Assembly (NCBI GenBank): GCA_045647865.1
Contig: JAZRMW010000007.1
Location: 1-64,000, forward strand
Reading direction: 5' to 3'
DNA length: 64,000 bases
Origin: Phocaeicola_A sp045647865
GTDB lineage: Bacteria > Bacteroidota > Bacteroidia > Bacteroidales > Bacteroidaceae
Each line of letters opens with the position of its first letter. Within the stretch, counting starts at the first letter, position 1. Shown here piece by piece: positions 49,959 through 58,170 of this stretch. The translations under genes and the position numbers were made by a program. The notes below the pieces were generated by a model. It did no database searches and had not been told where the DNA came from. It saw nothing but the letters and a program-made list of their open reading frames with translations.

Positions 49959-51713
49959 TTACTTCTGAACAGGGATACCCAACTTGATTCTGACCTCGTG
50001 AGATTGAGTATTGTTGCTTAGTTTCAAGAAGTACGTGCCCGCAGGGAGGCCATCCATGAGGAAGGCCATCTTGTCGTTCAGATTGACCCTCAAATCGTCA
50101 TAGTTTTTCCCCTTTTCATCATAGATTTCAACCTTTACGCCCTCCATCATTTCAACCGTGAGTGTGCGGTTTACCTTGTCAAAAGTAACAGAAGTTGACT
50201 CCTGAATGGAGTATTCATCGGCCACAAGAATCTCCCAACGGCAATTCTTGCCACCTTTCATCAAACTCCACTCAGAAGCATTCATTGAACGATAGAAGAG
50301 GCGGATACGATCGCCATACTCAATGGGCACATTGATGGTACACTCTTTCGTTATTTTGTCGCACTCCCAACCTGGATGAAGCCCTACGATGGTGTCGGTG
50401 AGGAGTTCAGCTTTGATGTTTCCCTCCCTGTCAGTCAATGCCCAAAGGAGAGGCCCCTCAAAGGTGGTGCTTCCATAGTTTAGGATTTCGCGGGTAACGA
50501 TGGTAAAAGGTTCACCTGTGACAAACTCGTCGGTGGAGGTCGAAAGTCCTCGTCCCAATCTGACAACCTCCGTATAGGTACCTCCCTGATTGGGTTTCAA
50601 GTCGGTGATGGCACCTTGGAAATAGTTGTAGTGGTCGTTATTACCTCCCGTGCCATTTCCCTCGGGTTTGAGAGCATCAAGCAGAAACCAACCGTTGTAC
50701 ACTCCATTCCATCCCCAATTGACGCTATAGTAACTATCGGTAGTGTAGCCATCGAGGACAAAAGCGTGACCGGCATACCAGTTGGAGCCAAAATAGAAAA
50801 TCGGACGGTGTTGGTCAAGCTCGTTCTTCATCATAGCGTGCCATTCTTCATCGGTGTAGAGATAGCGGTCGCGAGTGAGGGCACTCTTGTCATAATCCAT
50901 GTATATAGGCAGGGTTTCTCCAACCATAGTGGTTGTAATGGAGGTTGATCCAGACACATAGTCGGCTTGAAACATGGTACCAAGATCACCCATCAATTGA
51001 GCCACTTCCTCGGCTTGCTGGGTGGTGTAATATCCCGAATAGTTGCTCAACATGACATCCCAGTTATAAACATGGCCCAACTCAATGGCCGGTCTTTTTA
51101 TCTTGTGAGTCTCGGTTTGATACTCGGGTATGATACCGTTTCCTTGGGCAGGCCATTTGTGGTAATGCATGATGATAGCAGCTGCCGTAATGCCACATCC
51201 GGCAGGAGTCTGACTGAATCCTACACGGGGAGTGAAGAGGTTAAAGGGTTTATCCTGTCCCCATTGGGCGGTTTCCAACTTTACAACAACCTCGCCTATA
51301 CGGGTCAAAGGTGAACGAGTGGTGGTGGAGGAGGTCACGCCTTGCGCACGGGCACCATTGATTTGTAACTTCATGCTTTCCAACCAACTCTGGACATGAG
51401 AGGGAAGATTACTTTGGGGAAAGGCATTGTCATGGGAATATCCTAAAATGGGATTGGCCACATCGTCGCCCGAAACGATGACAAACCCCTTGCCCTGAGG
51501 ATTTCCGAATACATAGAAGGCTGGCTCTGCACCACCAGCACGGGTAGTAGCCGTTTCTCCATCATAAACCATTTGCAGATTTTCTCCCAAAGAGTGGGGG
51601 TGGGAGTTATTGAAAAACTCCAATGCCACACGTTTGGCTTCTGACTCAGTAAGCTCGCGCGCATAACCAGAAAATACCAGTATTGCAAAGATGACAAGTA
51701 ACTTGTATCTCAT
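49959..51713 (-). CDS. C10 (streptopain-like) cysteine peptidase
   Basis: The protein has 584 residues. A signal peptide (MRYKLLVIFAILVFSGYA) is followed by an inhibitory propeptide of the Spi/C10 type (about 20-125, with FVIVSGDDVANPILGYS). The mature protease has catalytic Cys173 in TPAGCGITAAAIIMHYHKWP and His316 in YAGHAFVLDGY, then SVNWGWNGVYNGWF. A C-terminal region (about 360-584) ends in a DUF3244-like beta module (MDGLPAGTYFLKLSNN). It is secreted to the periplasm or surface and degrades proteins. The minus-strand -7-like TACCTTTG is at 51745-51752. Confidence 0.93.
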   Translation of the reverse strand: MRYKLLVIFAILVFSGYARELTESEAKRVALEFFNNSHPHSLGENLQMVYDGETATTRAGGAEPAFYVFGNPQGKGFVIVSGDDVANPILGYSHDNAFPQSNLPSHVQSWLESMKLQINGARAQGVTSSTTTRSPLTRIGEVVVKLETAQWGQDKPFNLFTPRVGFSQTPAGCGITAAAIIMHYHKWPAQGNGIIPEYQTETHKIKRPAIELGHVYNWDVMLSNYSGYYTTQQAEEVAQLMGDLGTMFQADYVSGSTSITTTMVGETLPIYMDYDKSALTRDRYLYTDEEWHAMMKNELDQHRPIFYFGSNWYAGHAFVLDGYTTDSYYSVNWGWNGVYNGWFLLDALKPEGNGTGGNNDHYNYFQGAITDLKPNQGGTYTEVVRLGRGLSTSTDEFVTGEPFTIVTREILNYGSTTFEGPLLWALTDREGNIKAELLTDTIVGLHPGWECDKITKECTINVPIEYGDRIRLFYRSMNASEWSLMKGGKNCRWEILVADEYSIQESTSVTFDKVNRTLTVEMMEGVKVEIYDEKGKNYDDLRVNLNDKMAFLMDGLPAGTYFLKLSNNTQSHEVRIKLGIPVQK

Positions 51714-51804
51714 ATTGTAAAAATGCATAAAAAAAATGAATGCGCAAAGGTAAACTTTTTTTTCAAATTTCGCGAGTGTTTTATCTGCCTATTTATTACA
51801 AGGG

Positions 51805-51848
51805 CATAAAAAAACAGGATTACACCGTCTATCAGTATAATCCTGTTT
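51805..51848 (-). terminator. Terminator of the GH16-GH35 unit
   Basis: An 11-bp stem AAACAGGATTA/TAATCCTGTTT (51812-51822 with 51838-51848) ends in seven Ts on the minus strand. It separates GH35 from the C10 peptidase gene. Confidence 0.85.
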
Positions 51849-51963
51849 ACCATTTTCCTGTTTACCATCTGTTTCTCTATTTGAGAATGAGTCACTTGGC
51901 ACTCAATATAAAAGATGGTAAAGAGGGACACTCACGTGAAAGAAAGTGATGTATCGAAATGAA

Positions 51964-54321
51964 TCAATACTTGAAGTTGTCCTTCTTCACGTAGATGCGA
52001 TAATTTTTGATGCCACCGGGCACTTCCTTCTCCATGCGGGGGAGATATTGGAAGGCGGTAACCGTCTGCACACTTCCGAGGTCGATAACGATAGAGTGGG
52101 GGAACTTGACACCACGCACGGTGCTCCAATAAGTTGACTCTTGAAGGTCGTAGAGCTTGTCTCCTGCACGGTTTCCATGGTTGGTCTCTTCACTATCGGC
52201 ATAAGCAATTGTCCAAGGCTCGCGGCTCAAACGCTCACCATTCTGGTCGAGCAAGTAACACTCGGCAATGCAAGCGATGTCCTTACCATCATGGGCATCC
52301 AACGCCTCGATACATACGTAACGACCACTTACAGGAGCATCGAACTTCACTTCCTGCCATCCGTTGCCAGGAGCAAAAGAACCCTTGGCTACCGGCTTTT
52401 CACCTGCGAGATTGAGGTTTTGACCCTCCTTGCGGTGTTTCTTTGTCTGGATGTTCAACTTGTCAATGATAGGCTTGTCCAAACCTTCAACTACAGGATT
52501 TTCAGGACCTACAACATCGAGTACAATGATTTCGTTCTTACCCTTCTTCAACCAGCAACCGGGCATGTAGAGTGTCTGCTGAGGACCGATATTCCAGAAA
52601 CGTCCGATAGCATGGCCATTGACATACACCTGACCCTTACCCCAAGACTCCATGTTGATGAAAGTGTCTCCCACCTTCTTGAGATTGAAGTATCCACGAT
52701 AGTAACCCATCTTACCGGTAAGTGCATCGTGGCGCATCTCCAGTGTCATAGGACCTTCGATAGCGTTGAGAGCAGTCTCATAATCATCGGGGATGGTTGC
52801 CATTTCCCAATTCTTGAGGTCGTAAGTGGTAGCATGACCATTCACCTCGGTAGAGATGAGCACCTTGTCGGTGATACCCTTGAAATCCTTGATGGCACGA
52901 CCGAAGTTGATACGTCCCATACCTTCAACAAGAATAACGAGTACATCGCCTTGCTTTACAGAAGGAAGAGTGAGGGTGTTTTCGTGCAATACACGGTCGA
53001 GCTTACCGATATACTTACCGTTGATGTAAACCTGAGCATAGTCGTGTCCATCTTTCAAGGTCAACAGGCTCTGAGTCTTGATTTCGGGAAGAGTAGTAGA
53101 ATACTTCACGGTTCCCCATCCCATATTGAGATCTTCAAAAGTTTTCACCTCGCGGCTCTGAACACGGTTACGGATACCACGATCAATAGGAACAAACTGG
53201 TCAAGTGTCACCTTGGGGAAAGAGACAAGAGGCATGGGAGCCTTAGGAACTGAAGGAAGTTTCTTGTCAGAGAATGTAGCCATCATCTCGCGCAACTCAT
53301 AGTACTTGGGAGTAGCGTGTCCATATTCATTGATGGGAGCATCATAGTCATACGAAGTCACATCAGGAGCAAAGCCGGGTGAATTGGCACCAGCCCAGTG
53401 GCCGAAGCTTGTACCTCCGTGAGTCATATAGAGACTGAATGAGATGCCTTTCTCCAACATTTCGCGCATGCCGGCAACCATGTCCTTGCTATCGCGTGTT
53501 TCGTGACGTCCACCCCACTTGTCAAACCATCCGCTCCAAAATTCTGAGCACATGAGTGGAGAGTCGGGACGAAGTTCTTTCAATTTCTTGAACTGGCTAT
53601 CGATGTTTGAACCAGTACCGAAGTTCATTGTCCACACGAGGTCATCGAGACCATTGTTGGTGAAGTTGCTTGCCCAGTCGCACTGGAAGAGTGTCACGTC
53701 AGTGAAACCTGCACGACGCACGATGTCGCGGATGTTTGAAACATAAGGTTTGTCGGTACCATAAGAACCGTACTCGTTCTCAACCTGCACCATGATGATG
53801 TTTCCACCCTTAGACAACTGAAGGTCGGCCAATTGCTTGCCCACTTCTTTCTCGAAAATCTCTACACGCTCGAGGAAGTAGGGGTCGTTTTCACGCAGAC
53901 GGATGTCTTTCTTCTTGAGCAACCACCAGGGGAGACCACCCATTTCCCACTCGGCACATACGTATGGGCCAGGACGAACGATGATATACATGCCATGCTT
54001 TTGAGCCAAACGACAGAAAGCGGCAATGTCGTTGTTTCCTGTGAAGTCAAACTTACCCTCCTCCTGTTCGTGGATATTCCAAAATACATAGAGACAGATG
54101 GTGTTCATACCCAAAGCCTTGCACATCTGAATACGGTGTTCCCAATAGGCTTTAGGGATACGCGGATAATGAATCTCAGCGGCTTTCACCACAAAGGGTT
54201 TGCCATTGAGCAGGAAAGTGCCTTTGCCCACCTCGAATGTCTCGGGTTGTTTGGCCTTTCCGAATGCACTGCCCGTAGCCAAAAGAGCGGCGACGAGCAA
54301 CAGAAGAATTTTATTTCTCAT
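51964..54321 (-). CDS. Exported GH35 beta-galactosidase with C-terminal F5/8C-type module
   Basis: The protein has 785 residues with signal peptide MRNKILLLLVAALLATGSAF. GH35 landmarks are AEIHYPRIPKAYWEHRIQMC, RPGPYVCAEWEMGGLPWWLL, acid/base Glu183 in VQVENEYGSYG and nucleophile Glu260 in CSEFWSGWFD. The jelly-roll domains (about 390-600) include YMPGCWLKKGKNEI. The last 130 residues resemble a discoidin (F5/8 type C) carbohydrate-binding fold (VKFPHSIVIDLGSVQTVTAF). It removes terminal beta-galactose. It follows GH16 by 51 bp, so the two are probably one operon. Confidence 0.95.
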   Translation of the reverse strand: MRNKILLLLVAALLATGSAFGKAKQPETFEVGKGTFLLNGKPFVVKAAEIHYPRIPKAYWEHRIQMCKALGMNTICLYVFWNIHEQEEGKFDFTGNNDIAAFCRLAQKHGMYIIVRPGPYVCAEWEMGGLPWWLLKKKDIRLRENDPYFLERVEIFEKEVGKQLADLQLSKGGNIIMVQVENEYGSYGTDKPYVSNIRDIVRRAGFTDVTLFQCDWASNFTNNGLDDLVWTMNFGTGSNIDSQFKKLKELRPDSPLMCSEFWSGWFDKWGGRHETRDSKDMVAGMREMLEKGISFSLYMTHGGTSFGHWAGANSPGFAPDVTSYDYDAPINEYGHATPKYYELREMMATFSDKKLPSVPKAPMPLVSFPKVTLDQFVPIDRGIRNRVQSREVKTFEDLNMGWGTVKYSTTLPEIKTQSLLTLKDGHDYAQVYINGKYIGKLDRVLHENTLTLPSVKQGDVLVILVEGMGRINFGRAIKDFKGITDKVLISTEVNGHATTYDLKNWEMATIPDDYETALNAIEGPMTLEMRHDALTGKMGYYRGYFNLKKVGDTFINMESWGKGQVYVNGHAIGRFWNIGPQQTLYMPGCWLKKGKNEIIVLDVVGPENPVVEGLDKPIIDKLNIQTKKHRKEGQNLNLAGEKPVAKGSFAPGNGWQEVKFDAPVSGRYVCIEALDAHDGKDIACIAECYLLDQNGERLSREPWTIAYADSEETNHGNRAGDKLYDLQESTYWSTVRGVKFPHSIVIDLGSVQTVTAFQYLPRMEKEVPGGIKNYRIYVKKDNFKY

Positions 54322-54372
54322 GCGTTTTTAAATAGTTAATTATTAAATGATTTATTATTGAATTGATTTATT

Positions 54373-55227
54373 TTATTTCTGATATACTCTCACATAGTCC
54401 ACCTCGTAGCGCATGGGGAAAGCTTCATCATCGATGTATCCGCCATTGTTTCCGCCCAATGCCAAGTTGACAAGCAGATAATGGGGCTGGTGAAAAGGAT
54501 GTTTGTCTTTGCCATGTTTGCCATTTTTCACCTTCGAGAGGTCGGTTTCGTTCAACAACTCGTTGTCCACATAGAGACGGATGTAATTCTCATCCCAATC
54601 CATTCGCCAAACGTGGAATTTGGTAGCCCAATCGGGGTCGTTGTTCAAGAAATGTTTCATGGAGATGGCCTTACTATCCCAGTGTGCAATCCATCGTTGG
54701 TCGGTTCCCCATGCCACATTGGCCAAAATCACGGGTTTCCCTTCCTGACGATAGAACTCCATAATGTCAATCTCGCCACATGAAGGCCACTCCATATCAG
54801 AGCCCAATGTCCAGAAAGCCGGCCAAGAACCCGGTCCGACAGGAATACGTGCACGCATTTCAAAACGTCCGTAAAGGAACTCTTTCTTGCCTTGGGTCTT
54901 GATGGAAGAGGAGGTGTAGCGTGCATATTTGCGATTTTTTCTCCAATCGTAACTATCAGATTCAAAGTGGGGATTCTTTACACGCTCCTGACGGGCTTCA
55001 ATAATCAGATATCCGTCTTGGCAAAGGGCATTGTCTTCTTGATACCATTGGGCTTCATTGTTGCGTGCAAAGCCATGTTCATAACTCCAGACCTTTTCAT
55101 CAGGTTTTCCATCGACATCAAATTCATCACTCCAAACGAGTTTCCACTCTTGTGCTTGCAGGTTCATAGCCAATGAACCGGCAAAAAGCGCACATAGGAA
55201 ACGGCTTTTAATCAGGCTTTTTCTCAT
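54373..55227 (-). CDS. Exported GH16 endo-beta-glucanase/galactanase
   Basis: The protein has 284 residues; the start at 55227 gives signal peptide MRKSLIKSRFLCALFAGSLA. The GH16 catalytic motif GEIDIMEF is at 151-158 (nucleophile Glu152, acid/base Glu157). WKLVWSDEFDVDG, LYGRFEMRARIPVGPGSWPAFW and the ending MRYEVDYVRVYQ are typical. The E-I-D-I-M-E form is common in laminarinase-like members, but agarases and porphyranases share the fold, so specificity is open. A -7 box TATCTTTG lies on the minus strand at 55271-55278. Confidence 0.93.
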   Translation of the reverse strand: MRKSLIKSRFLCALFAGSLAMNLQAQEWKLVWSDEFDVDGKPDEKVWSYEHGFARNNEAQWYQEDNALCQDGYLIIEARQERVKNPHFESDSYDWRKNRKYARYTSSSIKTQGKKEFLYGRFEMRARIPVGPGSWPAFWTLGSDMEWPSCGEIDIMEFYRQEGKPVILANVAWGTDQRWIAHWDSKAISMKHFLNNDPDWATKFHVWRMDWDENYIRLYVDNELLNETDLSKVKNGKHGKDKHPFHQPHYLLVNLALGGNNGGYIDDEAFPMRYEVDYVRVYQK

Positions 55228-55329
55228 AACTTCCAGTTTTTCATGTGTAACTTCTTTATCTATTGTCGGGCAAAGATAGGGAATAAAATTAGAAATAGGA
55301 AATTTATACGACAAAATCCATCCTACAAG

Positions 55330-56781
55330 CTATACATGACGCTTCAAATGAAGGCGATGGGTGATGCACCGGGGCAATTCCTCCTCATAGTGACTCACCA
55401 TGATAAGGGTTTTGTTCGGACGACGACAAAACGTTTCTATAATCTCCTTCACCAATTGTCCGTTAGAAGCATCAAGGCCATGCAAGGGTTCGTCAAGGAT
55501 GAGCAACTGAGGGTCTTTGACAAATGCACGCGCCAAAAGACAAAGGCGTTGCTCGCCACTGGAGAGGGAGAGAAAATCACGATCGCGCAAGTGGGAAATG
55601 CCAAAAATCGTCATCCACCATTCACACACCTCTATCTGTTCAGGCTTTGTCCGACGGTATAGCCCTACCGAATCGTGAAGTCCCGATGCCACGATGTCAA
55701 TGGCCGGAAGGTTCTTCAGATAAGCCCGGTGCATCTCGGGAGAAACATAACCGATGTGTTTCTTTATCTCCCAGATGCTCTCGCCCGTGCCCCGCCGACG
55801 ATCAAAAAGGGTGATGTCGCACGCATAGGATTGCGGATTATCGGCACAAACAAGACTCAACAGGGTGGATTTTCCTGCACCATTTTCGCCCGAAAGTGCC
55901 CAACGCTCGCCCTTGAGCACCGTCCAATCGAGGGAATCCAGAATCGTACGATGACCGTATCGGATGGATACATTGCGCAATTCAACAATACGCCCGGCCT
56001 CCAAGTCATCCTCCCGATGAGGAAGTTCGAGTAATCTTTTCTCCATCTCGTCGCTCAACATACGGAGCGGGTGGGAGGGATGCGTCTGACGGTATTCAGC
56101 CAATGTCTGTTTCTGGCCACACACCATTCCTTCGACATGCACCACGTGGGTAATGAAATCGGGGATATCGTCGGATTTCGAAAGTATCAGGATGAGTTGC
56201 AAATCACTTTCCCGCGTCAGACTCTCGAGCAAGAGTCTTAGCTGAAGGCGCATGTCGGCATCCAACCCGATGAAGGGATTGTCCAAGATAAGTACACGCG
56301 GATTACCCAACAGGGCCTTTGTCAGATGAAACTTCCGCATCTCGCCACTGGAGAGCAGGATGGAGGTCTTAGGCAACATCTCCTCTATATGAAAGAGGTT
56401 GTAGAGTTTGCGTCTCATCTCCGAATCGCCTCCATCCGGCATCAGTTCGGCCACGGTGGGGTAGATGTCTGCATCTTGGCTATTCCATCGTTGTTGATAA
56501 TAATAGCTCCCTTCGGCCGTATCGCCATAGGTATCTCGAAAGGCCATGTAGCGGATATTGTCATACGCCATGGTGGAGGTGCGTGGTGAAAAATCATACT
56601 CCACCTGATTCATCAACAAGGGATATTTGCCTATAATCGTATTTACAAGTTCGCTCTTTCCGCCACCGTTAGGGCCAAGAATAGCCATGTGCTCACCCGA
56701 TTCAAGGGAGAAGTTTATCGGACTTTTCATCCGGTGAAGCGGATGGCGGGCATTGCCGTTGACAATCTTTATAATGCTCAT
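55330..56781 (-). CDS. ModF-like protein with two ABC ATPase cassettes
   Basis: The protein has 483 residues from the start at 56781, whose A is shared with the ruvC stop (TAATG). Two ATPase cassettes are present: Walker A GPNGGGKSE (about 36-44; Glu in place of Thr/Ser) and GENGAGKSTL (about 298). Signatures are LSSGEMRKFH and LSSGEQRLCL; Walker B sequences are LILDNP (first, Asn instead of Glu) and LLILDEP (second). No membrane spans are present. This matches the ModF/PhrA-like group, described near molybdate genes in E. coli but not a transporter. The first site looks degenerate and the second intact. Cotranscribed with ruvC. Confidence 0.85.
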   Translation of the reverse strand: MSIIKIVNGNARHPLHRMKSPINFSLESGEHMAILGPNGGGKSELVNTIIGKYPLLMNQVEYDFSPRTSTMAYDNIRYMAFRDTYGDTAEGSYYYQQRWNSQDADIYPTVAELMPDGGDSEMRRKLYNLFHIEEMLPKTSILLSSGEMRKFHLTKALLGNPRVLILDNPFIGLDADMRLQLRLLLESLTRESDLQLILILSKSDDIPDFITHVVHVEGMVCGQKQTLAEYRQTHPSHPLRMLSDEMEKRLLELPHREDDLEAGRIVELRNVSIRYGHRTILDSLDWTVLKGERWALSGENGAGKSTLLSLVCADNPQSYACDITLFDRRRGTGESIWEIKKHIGYVSPEMHRAYLKNLPAIDIVASGLHDSVGLYRRTKPEQIEVCEWWMTIFGISHLRDRDFLSLSSGEQRLCLLARAFVKDPQLLILDEPLHGLDASNGQLVKEIIETFCRRPNKTLIMVSHYEEELPRCITHRLHLKRHV

Positions 56782-57347
56782 TATCTTTTTCTTTCGGGAT
56801 TTTTCTGAAGAAAATCTTTCCATCCCTTATATCCTTTCTCCATGGTCGGACGTCCCATTTGCAAATAGTGGCAATAGGCTACGCCAAGAGCATCGGTAGC
56901 ATCAAGGAAAGGGCCAAGGTCTTGATCCTTCATGTGAAGAATGCGTTGGAGCATACCAGCAACCTGCTCCTTACTGGCCGCACCATTCCCCGTAATGGCC
57001 ATCTTGATTTTCAAGGGGGCATATTCGGTAATGGGGATATCGCGACTGATGGCCGCGGCCATGGCCACCCCTTGTGCACGACCGAGTTTGAGCATCGATT
57101 GCACATTTTTTCCGAAGAAGGGGGCTTCAATGGCCAGTTCGTCAGGCAGATAGGATTCGATGATGCCAATGACACGCTGGAAGATATGTCCCAACTTCAA
57201 ATAAGGGTCACTCATCTTCCGCAAGTCGATGACCCCAAGCGCCATCACTTCGGGTTTGGTGCCGACAACCTTCAACACGCCATATCCCATCACATTCGTA
57301 CCGGGGTCGATACCAAGGATGATTTTCTCTTTTACGGGTTGTATCAC
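56781..57347 (-). CDS. ruvC: Holliday junction resolvase RuvC
   Basis: The protein has 188 residues. Catalytic acidic residues are in place: Asp14 in LGIDPGTN, Glu74 in LAIEAPFFGKN, Asp149 and Asp152 in LDATDALGVAYCH. It resolves four-way junctions in recombination. It overlaps the upstream DUF4286 gene by 4 bp (ATGA) and the downstream ABC gene by 1 bp, so all three are translationally coupled. ruvA and ruvB are not in the window. Confidence 0.97.
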   Translation of the reverse strand: MIQPVKEKIILGIDPGTNVMGYGVLKVVGTKPEVMALGVIDLRKMSDPYLKLGHIFQRVIGIIESYLPDELAIEAPFFGKNVQSMLKLGRAQGVAMAAAISRDIPITEYAPLKIKMAITGNGAASKEQVAGMLQRILHMKDQDLGPFLDATDALGVAYCHYLQMGRPTMEKGYKGWKDFLQKNPERKR

Positions 57348-57649
57348 TCTATAACCTCCATTAAGGTTGAAAATGCCAATACCTTATCTTTGAAAACCTG
57401 CATCATATCGGCATTCAAAGCCATACCTTGTGCCGTATGCCATTGGTGCAGAGTACGCGTGTCCTCAACCTCCCATTGAAGCGAAAAGCATTCGCTATCC
57501 TGCTCCTTATGACTAAGGATGCGCGTGAGGCGTGGCGACTTGAGCAAGCCGTTTTCTTCAACTTGTGGCATATATACTTCGTGCAACCAAATGACAAAGT
57601 TTCTTGCATCGTCATTTTCTACTTGATACGTTGTGTTGTAAATCAGCAT
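57344..57649 (-). CDS. DUF4286 family protein
   Basis: The protein has 101 residues. It begins MLIYNTTYQVENDDARNFVI and contains WLHEVYMPQVEENGLLKSPR and FSLQWEVEDTRTLHQW, the dimeric-barrel-like DUF4286 pattern. No active-site motif is evident. It is the first gene of the DUF4286-ruvC-ABC operon, overlapping ruvC by 4 bp. Confidence 0.85.
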   Translation of the reverse strand: MLIYNTTYQVENDDARNFVIWLHEVYMPQVEENGLLKSPRLTRILSHKEQDSECFSLQWEVEDTRTLHQWHTAQGMALNADMMQVFKDKVLAFSTLMEVIE

Positions 57650-57687
57650 AGCTTTAATTCAGTATAATTCAATCTAAAAAAAGTTCA

Positions 57688-57761
57688 GGCACGGATTATA
57701 CCTTCAAAAACACGGCCTTTGCTCTTTCTTTTGTATCCGTGTAATCGGTGTAATCCGTGCC
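57688..57761. repeat. Inverted ACGGATTAC word pair between tRNA-Ala and the DUF4286 gene
   Basis: GGCACGGATTATACC (57688-57702) pairs with 57747-57761 at 14 of 15 positions. A nested ACACGG/CCGTGT pair lies within the loop. It shares its outer word with the hairpin at 34708-34808. Confidence 0.75.
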
Positions 57762-57814
57762 CAAATAAAAAGAGAAGTTGTTCCTTTTGATTCCAACTTC
57801 TCTTTGATGTTTTG

Positions 57815-57888
57815 TGGAGCATACGAGAGTCGAACTCGTTACCTCTTGACTGCCAGACAAGCGCTCTAGCCAAGTGAGCTAATGCCCC
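57815..57888 (-). tRNA. tRNA-Ala (anticodon GGC)
   Basis: A 74-nt minus-strand cloverleaf. The acceptor GGGGCAT pairs with ATGCTCC and includes the G3-U70 pair that identifies tRNA-Ala. The D stem is GCTC/GAGC; the anticodon loop CTGGCAG gives anticodon GGC; the T stem is ACGAG/CTCGT. The last anticodon-stem pair (31-39) is a U-U mismatch. Discriminator is A; CCA is not encoded. Confidence 0.93.
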
Positions 57889-57905
57889 ATTCCTTAATTG
57901 CGGTG

Positions 57906-57936
57906 CAAAGATAGAGGATTTATTTTAATTGACAAA
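57906..57936 (-). promoter_or_regulatory. tRNA-Ala promoter
   Basis: On the minus strand TTTG (57936-57933), a 19-nt spacer and TATCTTTG (57913-57906) lie 17 bp before the tRNA 5' end. Confidence 0.85.
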
Positions 57937-58170
57937 ACATTATGGCAGATATTTTGCAAGTTTTTTTTAGAATCACTTTGTGAAGCATTTTTTTTAGAGA
58001 CTACCTGAGCGTTATTTTTCTCCAGTGAGGAAAAAAGTTTTTCCCAACCTGCCAAAAAAAAGCAGCCTCTTTATCCATTTCTTTTATACAAGATGGAAAT
58101 CATCTCATTTCTTTGTTGTAACTTTGCAAATTGGAAATCTTATCCGACTTTTTTATACTTATCAGAGAGA

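Noticed and set aside
52141..53253. 370-residue open frame on the plus strand
   Set aside because: It is the antisense of the GH35 gene, has no family motif and no promoter, and its length follows from codon bias of the real gene.
45408..55227. Canonical polysaccharide utilization locus
   Set aside because: There is no SusC/SusD pair and no HTCS or ECF sigma/anti-sigma regulator in or beside the block.
55330..56781. Molybdate transport locus because of the ModF-like protein
   Set aside because: No ModA, ModB or ModC gene is near; the protein is coupled to ruvC, so the name reflects similarity only.
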